Shown in pieces: positions 1 to 5,496 of a stretch of DNA of 5,496 nt. How positions within the stretch are numbered: the first letter of the stretch is position 1; every line of letters begins with the position of its first letter. The DNA lies in assembly GCA_002389265.1 (NCBI GenBank), contig DGOD01000038.1:1-5496 (forward strand), read 5' to 3'. The notes beneath the pieces were generated by a model. That model worked only from the letters and a program-made list of their open reading frames with translations, did no database searches and was not told where the DNA came from. A program made the position numbers and the translations under genes. The DNA is from Gammaproteobacteria bacterium UBA4475. Lineage in GTDB: Bacteria; Pseudomonadota; Gammaproteobacteria; Pseudomonadales; Azotimanducaceae.

Positions 1-842
1 GTTGAAATCAACACCGCCTGCGCTAGTTCATCATGCTCAGCCTGAGCGAACATATCCATCACCAGCCATTCGGGGTCAACCCCAGCATCAGCGACGATGA
101 CCACCTCTGAGGGGCCCGCAATCATATCGATACCCACATCGCCGAAGACCAACTCCTTCGCGGTAGCGACATAGATATTACCCGGCCCGACAATTTTATC
201 GACCTTGGGGATAGACTCTGTTCCATAGGCCAGCGCCGCTATCGCTTGCGCACCACCAACGGTGAATAGCCGATCAACACCACACAGACAGGCAGCCGCG
301 AGCAATAACTCGCTGACTTGCCCATCGGGCGTCGGAACTACCAAAATAACTTGGCTGACACCTGCTACTTTGGCCGGAACGACCGTCATAATCACCGAGG
401 ACGGGTAAGCCGCCTTGCCACCGGGGACGTAAACACCCACGCGCTCCATGGCCCTGACAATCTGCCCGAGCTGGTTACCCTCGCTATCAGTGTAGCCCCA
501 GTCTTGATGTCCGCCACCAGCTCGTTTCTGCTCTTCATGATAAAAACGGACACGCTCGATCGAAGCTTCTAGCGCAGCTCTCACCAAAGCGTCAATACTC
601 TGCAGGGCAGCCGCCATTCTTTCTGGGCTTATCTCAAGTTCCGCCGCCGAGGTGACCGGCAGGCGATCCAGCTTGATGGTCAACGCCAGCAATTCAGCAT
701 CACCCTCACGCCGAACGTCATTGACGATTTTCCGCACAATCGGGTAAACATTCTGATGGTTTTCAGCCTGAATTCCGAGCAGCGCATCTAAGGCGTCAGG
801 AAACCCTGGATCAAGGGTATTGAGTTGTTTAATCAGTTTCAT
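1..842 (-). CDS. hisD: Histidinol dehydrogenase HisD, N-terminal 280 residues (gene runs off the left edge)
   Basis: HisD catalyses the last two steps of histidine synthesis, oxidising L-histidinol to L-histidine with two NAD+ in the cytoplasm. Translating the minus strand from the ATG at 842 gives an uninterrupted frame to the window edge, about two thirds of a family that is usually around 430 residues. Visible family signatures are VPGGKAAYPSS in the first half, GPGNIYVATAK (from Gly219) and AGPSEVVIVAD (from Ala242). The motif QAEHDELAQA carries Gln267 and His270, which match the two zinc ligands Gln259 and His262 of the E. coli enzyme. The other zinc ligands and the catalytic Glu-His pair lie in the missing C-terminal part. 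The start is supported by the family-like N-terminus (MKLIKQLNTLDPGF); the nearest Shine-Dalgarno-like AGG is rather far upstream (855-857). The gene follows hisG after 53 bases, and that gap shows neither a convincing terminator nor a promoter, so the two are probably cotranscribed. Confidence 0.97.
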   Translation of the reverse strand, partial: MKLIKQLNTLDPGFPDALDALLGIQAENHQNVYPIVRKIVNDVRREGDAELLALTIKLDRLPVTSAAELEISPERMAAALQSIDALVRAALEASIERVRFYHEEQKRAGGGHQDWGYTDSEGNQLGQIVRAMERVGVYVPGGKAAYPSSVIMTVVPAKVAGVSQVILVVPTPDGQVSELLLAAACLCGVDRLFTVGGAQAIAALAYGTESIPKVDKIVGPGNIYVATAKELVFGDVGIDMIAGPSEVVIVADAGVDPEWLVMDMFAQAEHDELAQAVLIS

Positions 843-895
843 AAAATATGTCTGCCTCGCCGAACAACCCGAAGACTGGCTAGGGGCCCTGTTAA

Positions 896-1528
896 TTAGC
901 CTACGACGCCACGCAATTGTTCAATCAACTGATGAATAGTCGAATATTTCATTTTCATGGCCGTCTTGTTGACGATCAGCCGCGTACTCACGTCTGCAAT
1001 GTGCTCCATCGCCACCAGACCATTCGCCTTCAAGGTATTGCCCGTCTCAACGATGTCGACGATTCTGTGCGCAAGGCCCGTCACCGGCGCCAATTCCATC
1101 GCTCCATAAAGCTTGATGATATCGACCTGCACGCCCTGCTCGGCGTAGTACTGCTTCGCCGTTTTGATAAATTTTGTGGCGATTCTCAACCGTCCCGGGA
1201 GCGGCGGCTCGTCCTTCAAACCCGCAACCATGATACGGCAGCGCCCCAATTTGAGATCAAGGGGTTGATAGTATCCTTCCTCACCATGCTCCAGCAGGAC
1301 ATCTCTACCGGCCATACCCAGATCAGCGATGCCGTGCTCCACGTATGTGGCAACATCAGAGCCGCGCAACAATAACAACTCAACGTTGGGGTGCTTCGTC
1401 GTGAACACCAACTTACGCGAAGTCAGCATATCATCGTGCGGCTCTATGCCGATCTGTGCCAGCAGCGCCAACTGCTGCCCAACAATGCGGTCGCCTTTGG
1501 TCACTGCAATAGTCATTCGATCCTGCAT
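896..1528 (-). CDS. hisG: ATP phosphoribosyltransferase catalytic subunit, short form (HisG)
   Basis: HisG joins ATP and PRPP to make phosphoribosyl-ATP, the committed first step of histidine synthesis. At 210 residues this is the short form, lacking the C-terminal regulatory ACT-like domain of the roughly 300-residue enteric enzyme. Short HisG normally needs the HisZ subunit for activity and feedback inhibition, and no hisZ is in this window. Family signatures are TYVEHGIADLGMAGRDVL (residues 61-78), ATKF (117-120), DIIKLYGAMELAP (136-148) and the PRPP-binding loop VETGNTLKANGL (160-171). The N-terminal motif, usually KGRI, reads KGDRI here, one residue longer. Two starts are possible: ATG at 1528 (used here) or ATG at 1516, giving 206 residues that begin MTIAVTKG as in Pseudomonas relatives. 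The gene starts 8 bases after the murA stop codon, so translation is probably coupled. Confidence 0.97.
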   Translation of the reverse strand: MQDRMTIAVTKGDRIVGQQLALLAQIGIEPHDDMLTSRKLVFTTKHPNVELLLLRGSDVATYVEHGIADLGMAGRDVLLEHGEEGYYQPLDLKLGRCRIMVAGLKDEPPLPGRLRIATKFIKTAKQYYAEQGVQVDIIKLYGAMELAPVTGLAHRIVDIVETGNTLKANGLVAMEHIADVSTRLIVNKTAMKMKYSTIHQLIEQLRGVVG

Positions 1529-1536
1529 ACGCGGCC

Positions 1537-1538
<2 letters not shown>
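1521..1538 (-). promoter_or_regulatory. Two alternative ribosome binding sites for hisG
   Basis: The minus strand carries AGGG (1535-1538), overlapping the murA stop codon and 6 bases before the ATG at 1528. It also carries AGGA (1521-1524), 4 bases before the in-frame ATG at 1516. Both are plausible Shine-Dalgarno cores. Spacing slightly favours the upstream start, while alignment with known short HisG N-termini favours the downstream one. The difference is only four residues. Confidence 0.5.
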
Positions 1539-2808
<1,270 letters not shown>

Positions 2809-2816
2809 TCAATCAC

Positions 2817-3056
2817 CTATGCTACGTTATTTCGTTCTGCCGGCGTCAGACAACGCATAGTGACAGCATGAATCTCCCCGGAACTAATTTTTTGATCGAG
2901 TAACTTATAGACCAGCTGCTGACGCTTCACCCGATTCAGGCCAGAAAATTGTTCACTCACCAGCACCAGGCTCACTTTATTACCTTCCGCCTGCAGCTCA
3001 ATCTCGCTGCCACTCAATCCAGCAACTAACAACGCACGAATTTCCGCTTCATTCAT
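2817..3056 (-). CDS. ibaG: BolA family protein IbaG (YrbA-like)
   Basis: This is a 79-residue cytoplasmic protein of the BolA family, in the IbaG/YrbA branch that sits next to murA in many gammaproteobacteria. BolA proteins pair with monothiol glutaredoxins around a [2Fe-2S] cluster and are linked to iron-sulfur handling; IbaG has also been connected with acid stress and cell-envelope integrity. Family marks are FSGLNRVKRQQLVYKLL (residues 37-53), the helix-turn part of the class II KH-like fold, followed by EIHAVTMRCLTPAE with the conserved His63. In the variable loop, where E. coli IbaG has GDGSHF, this protein reads AEGNKV, so the loop histidine, a proposed cluster ligand, appears to be a lysine (Lys27). 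Ribosome binding is weak (GAG at 3067-3069, 10 bases upstream). It is the first gene after the 91-base gap and probably leads the ibaG-murA-hisG-hisD transcript. Confidence 0.95.
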   Translation of the reverse strand: MNEAEIRALLVAGLSGSEIELQAEGNKVSLVLVSEQFSGLNRVKRQQLVYKLLDQKISSGEIHAVTMRCLTPAERNNVA

Positions 3057-3085
3057 CTAATTTCATCTCATTGAATCGCGCGACG

Positions 3086-3094
3086 ATAATAGCA
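3086..3094 (-). promoter_or_regulatory. Candidate extended -10 promoter upstream of ibaG
   Basis: On the minus strand TGCTATTAT reads as an extended -10 element (TGn followed by TATTAT, one mismatch from TATAAT), about 30 bases before the ibaG start. No good -35 hexamer is found 15-17 bases further upstream, where the sequence is GC-rich; extended -10 promoters often tolerate this. It would let ibaG-murA-hisG-hisD be transcribed independently of the mla genes. This is inference from sequence only. Confidence 0.4.
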
Positions 3095-3116
3095 CGGCAG
3101 TCTTGAAAACGCCGCA

Positions 3117-3145
3117 GCGGTCGCCCCCTTGCTTCGCGGGGCCGC
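3117..3145 (-). terminator. GC-rich hairpin after mlaB, possible weak terminator or attenuator
   Basis: Two bases past the mlaB stop codon the minus strand has GCGGCCCC (3145-3138), a 9-base loop, then GGGG, a 3-base bulge (CGA) and CCGC (to 3117). The arms pair over 8 GC base pairs with one bulge. The only T-run nearby is TTTT about 8 bases beyond the stem, not directly against it, so this is a poor match to a classic intrinsic terminator. It may reduce read-through from mla into ibaG-murA or stabilise the 3' end of the mla transcript. Confidence 0.35.
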
Positions 3146-3147
3146 AT

Positions 3148-3459
3148 TCAAGCATCGGTAAATGCCAAAATATCTTCAACATCACAGACTTTCGCAATTT
3201 CTAACAGGTGGCTCGAGGCATTAATGAACTGCAAGTCCCGATGCCGCTGGACACAATGACGCTGCCACGCGATCAACAATGCGACCGCTGCCGAACCTTG
3301 CACTCGAGCACCCGCCAAATCCACAACCACCGGACTTTGCAGCGTGTCGATCAGGGCGATCCCCTCGTCTTTGAGCCGCGCAACTGTATTAACATTCAGG
3401 TCACTATCAACCATCAGGTGCTTATCGTCGCTAACATGCAGTAAACCCAACTCAGACAT
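3148..3459 (-). CDS. mlaB: Mla transport system STAS-domain protein MlaB
   Basis: MlaB is the small cytoplasmic STAS-domain subunit that binds the MlaF ATPase and is needed for assembly and activity of the MlaFEDB phospholipid transporter. From the ATG at 3459 the product is 103 residues (E. coli MlaB is 97). The STAS core is seen as a beta strand SPVVVDLAGARV (42-53) followed by a helix QGSAAVALLIAWQRH (54-68). Ser56 lies about where E. coli has its functionally important Thr52, but the usual Asp before it is not there. The frame stays open upstream to an ATG at 3522 (124 residues), but those extra 21 codons lie inside mlaC and do not resemble an MlaB N-terminus. The chosen ATG sits in ATGTCTGA, overlapping the mlaC stop by 8 bases, and no strong ribosome binding site precedes it, so translational coupling to mlaC is likely. 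Confidence 0.88.
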   Translation of the reverse strand: MSELGLLHVSDDKHLMVDSDLNVNTVARLKDEGIALIDTLQSPVVVDLAGARVQGSAAVALLIAWQRHCVQRHRDLQFINASSHLLEIAKVCDVEDILAFTDA

Positions 3460-4057
3460 CAACGGACCAATTATTGATGACTTCATCAATATCGTTGCGG
3501 AACTTATCCATATAGGACGCAAACTGTGAGCGGAACTGCAGCCCGATGTTAATCCCCTCGATCGTCACGTTTCGCAGCTTCCAATCACTGTCAAGCAATA
3601 CCAGATTGTAATTAACCGCGTAAATCGTCCCATCTTGACCATAAATCTGCAGGTCAATGGAGGCCCGGTCCGGCTCACTTTCCGCGGTGGTGCTATCTAC
3701 AAACTCAACCCTTTGATTATCAAATTCCACTAATGCCTTGGCATAGGTGCGCACCAAACCATGGCGAAAGACTGCTTCGAAACGAGATTTTTGCGCTTCC
3801 GTGGCGCGCCGGTAGTATTTCGCCATAACACCTTTTGAGAAACCGCTAAAATCAATAAAGGGCCCGAGCGTCACATCCACTTCAGCGAAGAACTGCTCTG
3901 GATCATCCGCATACAAGGGCTGAATCTCGACGAGCCTCGCCAACAATTTGTCAGTCGCTTCCTGAACTGCCTGCTGTGCGCTGGTAACGTTGGCCAAAGC
4001 ACCAGCACCCACGAACAGCAAACAACAAAGCAAACCCAGCCTAGCTATATTTTTCAT
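3452..4057 (-). CDS. mlaC: Periplasmic phospholipid-binding protein MlaC (Ttg2D)
   Basis: MlaC carries phospholipid across the periplasm between the MlaA complex in the outer membrane and MlaFEDB in the inner membrane. The 201-residue product has a Sec signal peptide: MKNIAR, a hydrophobic core (LGLLCCLLFVGAGA) and a likely signal peptidase I site after ALA at residue 22. The mature part matches the MlaC/Ttg2 family (Tol_Tol_Ttg2), with motifs VTLGPFIDFSGFSKGVMAKYYRRATEAQKSRF in the first half and WKLRNVTIEGINIGLQFRSQF near the end; length agrees with E. coli MlaC (211). The start is supported by AAGGG (4066-4070), 8 bases upstream and overlapping the mlaD stop. The gene begins 11 bases after mlaD and its 3' end overlaps mlaB. 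The two cysteines in the signal peptide (11, 12) are within the hydrophobic core and do not form a normal lipobox. Confidence 0.96.
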   Translation of the reverse strand: MKNIARLGLLCCLLFVGAGALANVTSAQQAVQEATDKLLARLVEIQPLYADDPEQFFAEVDVTLGPFIDFSGFSKGVMAKYYRRATEAQKSRFEAVFRHGLVRTYAKALVEFDNQRVEFVDSTTAESEPDRASIDLQIYGQDGTIYAVNYNLVLLDSDWKLRNVTIEGINIGLQFRSQFASYMDKFRNDIDEVINNWSVDV

Positions 4058-4068
4058 GTCGAGGACCC

Positions 4069-4521
4069 TTAAAACTGCTTCATTAAAAACTTGCCAATCA
4101 TATCTTCAAGGACAATGGATGATTGCGTATCGGAGATATAGGAACCCTCCTTCAGGTACGCCTCATCAGCACCAATGGTCAGCCCGATAAATTTGCCGCC
4201 CAGCAGGCCCTCAGTCAATATTGCTGCTGTAGAGTCGATGCTGAGTTCCGCCACATCTGAATCGATCTCCATTCGAACAAGGGCTGAGAAGCTCTCTTGG
4301 TCAAGGCTGATTTCAGCAACTTGACCGACGATAACGCCAGCGATGCTGACTTTGGCGCGAACCACAAGGCCACCCACGTTTTCAAATTTTGCAAACACGC
4401 TATAAGTATTTGCCTCCGCACCCACATTAAAACCGCTGACTCGAATCGCCAATACAGCTAAAGAAATCAGACCAGCCAGCATGAAGGCGCCAACCACTAT
4501 TTCTATTGTTCTCATCTGCAT
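4069..4521 (-). CDS. mlaD: MCE-domain protein MlaD of the phospholipid ABC transporter
   Basis: MlaD forms a homohexameric ring anchored in the inner membrane; its periplasmic MCE domains make a hydrophobic pore through which MlaC and the MlaFE core exchange lipid. The 150-residue protein has one N-terminal membrane helix (about residues 7-28), then an MCE domain from about residue 38 to 118, including FENVGGLVVRAKVSIAGVIVG and the pore loop TEGLLGGKF with Leu106-Leu107 at the same numbers as in E. coli. The C-terminal helix SSIVLEDMIGKFL follows. The protein stops soon after it, lacking the roughly 30-residue polar tail of E. coli MlaD (183 residues). The ATG at 4521 has AAGGG (4530-4534) 8 bases upstream; an in-frame ATG at 4515 would be too far from it. 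It starts 24 bases after mlaE. Confidence 0.96.
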   Translation of the reverse strand: MQMRTIEIVVGAFMLAGLISLAVLAIRVSGFNVGAEANTYSVFAKFENVGGLVVRAKVSIAGVIVGQVAEISLDQESFSALVRMEIDSDVAELSIDSTAAILTEGLLGGKFIGLTIGADEAYLKEGSYISDTQSSIVLEDMIGKFLMKQF

Positions 4522-4545
4522 GCCACTAACCCTTGAAATATTTGT

Positions 4546-5322
4546 TTAAAAATTGAACATGACCAACGTCAGGAAAAAGTCCAACACCAACACCGCAACC
4601 GATGAATGCACAACTGTTCGCGTGGTTGCCCTCGAAATTCCCTCAGAGGTGGGCTCCACCTCATAACCCTGGTAGACAGCGATCCAGGTGACAATCAAGC
4701 CAAACACGACGGATTTGATAATCCCTTTGAGTACGTGACTCTTGAAATCCACGCCGTCCTGCATAGCCGACCAAAAAGCCCCCTCGTAAACCCCCAGCCA
4801 ATCCACACCAATCACGGATGAGCCCCAAATACCCACAACACTGAACATCAGCGCCAAGATCGGCATGGAAATAAATCCGGCCCAGAGTCGCGGAGCGACA
4901 ATCCGTTGCAATGGATCGACACCGATCATTTCCATGCTACTGAGCTGTTCGGTGGCTTTCATCAAACCTATTTCCGCGGTCACCGCAGAACCCGCTCGCC
5001 CTGCGAACAACAAACCAGAGACCACCGGACCAATCTCCATCACCAGCACCAGTGCCACTCCTAGTCCAAGGGCGCTCTCTGAGCCGTATTTGACCAGCTG
5101 GTTATAACCTTGCAATGCAAGCACCGCACCGATGGAGAACCCAGACAATACTGTAATAACCACTGACAGCACGCCAAGCTGGTAGATTTGGCGAAACACG
5201 AGGTGCGCATTAGCGAGACGCGGGCGCCGCCAGATAGCCTGCCACCAGATATTGCCGGCCCGACCCAATGCTGAGATCAGATCGATGCCGTATTGCCCAA
5301 GTTGACGGATACTCGCGAGCAT
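4546..5322 (-). CDS. mlaE: Phospholipid ABC transporter permease MlaE
   Basis: MlaE is the membrane permease of the MlaFEDB complex, present as a dimer in the inner membrane and coupled to the MlaF ATPase. The 258-residue protein has the expected length (E. coli 260). The N-terminus is an amphipathic interfacial segment (about residues 1-45), followed by hydrophobic spans near 50-72, 85-108, 147-175, 198-218 and 238-257. The MlaE family core is very clear: MEIGPVVSGLLFAGRAG, SAVTAEIGLMKATEQLSSME and VDPLQRIVAPRLWAG (residues 95-149), which includes the cytoplasmic coupling region. AGGT (5328-5331), ahead of the ATG, overlaps the end of mlaF; only 3 bases separate the mlaF stop from this start, so translation is probably coupled. 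Confidence 0.98.
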   Translation of the reverse strand: MLASIRQLGQYGIDLISALGRAGNIWWQAIWRRPRLANAHLVFRQIYQLGVLSVVITVLSGFSIGAVLALQGYNQLVKYGSESALGLGVALVLVMEIGPVVSGLLFAGRAGSAVTAEIGLMKATEQLSSMEMIGVDPLQRIVAPRLWAGFISMPILALMFSVVGIWGSSVIGVDWLGVYEGAFWSAMQDGVDFKSHVLKGIIKSVVFGLIVTWIAVYQGYEVEPTSEGISRATTRTVVHSSVAVLVLDFFLTLVMFNF

Positions 5323-5325
5323 GGT

Positions 5326-5496
5326 TTACCTGAATGCCGAGTGGTTGAGGGAATCGTGGTTCAGAAGCTGATCACGAAAATCTGTGGCCGGGTAATGAAA
5401 CGGTACCGGACCATCTGGTAGCCCTTTAATGAATTGCTGAACGCGCGGCGTATCTTGCTTAAAAAGCTCCTCAGGCGCGCCAGAACCGATCACCTT
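5326..5496 (-). CDS. mlaF: Phospholipid ABC transporter ATP-binding protein MlaF, C-terminal 56 residues (gene runs off the right edge)
   Basis: MlaF is the cytoplasmic ATPase of the Mla transporter. Only the C-terminus is present, so the Walker, Q-loop and signature motifs are outside the window. The minus-strand frame entering at 5496 reads KVIGSGAPEELFKQDTPRV, a typical end of an ABC ATPase domain, and then QQFIKGLPDGPVPFHYPA, which matches the MlaF-specific tail (RQFLDG..DGPVPF in E. coli). That tail is the part which in MlaF crosses to the partner subunit and contacts MlaB. The frame ends at a TAA (5326-5328), 3 bases before the mlaE start. Identification rests on this tail and on the neighbouring mlaEDCB genes. 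Confidence 0.93.
   Translation of the reverse strand, partial: KVIGSGAPEELFKQDTPRVQQFIKGLPDGPVPFHYPATDFRDQLLNHDSLNHSAFR

Noticed and set aside
318..572. Open frame of 84 codons on the plus strand opposite hisD
   Set aside because: It is antisense to the conserved hisD frame, which continues uninterrupted to the left edge of the window.
843..895. hisG-hisD gap as a terminator or promoter region
   Set aside because: It contains a short GGGCCC palindrome but no stem-loop with a T-run and no convincing -35/-10 pair.
917..1375. Open frame of 152 codons on the plus strand opposite hisG
   Set aside because: HisG on the minus strand is unmistakable and full length; this frame resembles no known protein.
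3112..3120. Inverted repeat CCGC-A-GCGG next to the mlaB hairpin, as a competing RNA structure
   Set aside because: The one-base loop is too small for an RNA hairpin, so it cannot act as a simple anti-terminator; a protein-binding dyad is possible but unsupported.
3452..4057. MlaC as a lipoprotein, because of Leu-Leu-Cys-Cys in the signal peptide
   Set aside because: The cysteines at 11-12 sit in the middle of the hydrophobic core, only six residues after the charged start, and a good signal peptidase I site (ALA, residues 20-22) follows. MlaC is known to be a soluble periplasmic carrier.

Overview
The window is a compact block of conserved core genes from a gammaproteobacterium, all on the minus strand and read from right to left: mlaF (3' end) - mlaE - mlaD - mlaC - mlaB - ibaG - murA - hisG - hisD (5' part). 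The gene order, the short-form HisG, and the HisD and MurA sequence style resemble Pseudomonas and related non-enteric gammaproteobacteria (Pseudomonadales/Cellvibrionales-like). The species cannot be fixed from this sequence. Base composition is moderate and looks even throughout. I see no mobile element, tRNA, rRNA, CRISPR array or sign of recent transfer.

Layout. At 5496-3148 lie the genes of the Mla retrograde phospholipid transport system (Ttg2 in Pseudomonas): the C-terminus of the ATPase MlaF, the permease MlaE, the membrane-anchored MCE protein MlaD, the periplasmic carrier MlaC and the STAS protein MlaB. They are separated by 3, 24 and 11 bases, and mlaC and mlaB overlap by 8 bases, so they are almost certainly one transcript whose promoter is outside the window. 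At 3147-3057 is the only sizeable gap on the Mla side. It holds a GC-rich hairpin just after mlaB and then a candidate extended -10 promoter pointing at ibaG. At 3056-896 are ibaG (BolA family), murA (first committed step of peptidoglycan synthesis) and hisG (first step of histidine synthesis), each 8 bases apart. After a 53-base gap comes hisD, which runs off the left edge.

How the genes work together. MlaFEDB is the inner-membrane ABC complex. It exchanges phospholipid with MlaC, which shuttles between it and an outer-membrane MlaA complex not encoded here. MurA also serves the envelope. IbaG is a small BolA-type protein that probably works with a monothiol glutaredoxin in iron-sulfur handling. 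HisG and HisD open and close the histidine pathway. The short HisG implies a HisZ regulatory subunit elsewhere in the genome.

Nothing here looks like an undescribed system. The points worth a second look are modest: residue changes in IbaG, HisG and MlaB, a short MlaD tail, ambiguous starts for hisG and mlaB, and the hairpin/promoter gap.
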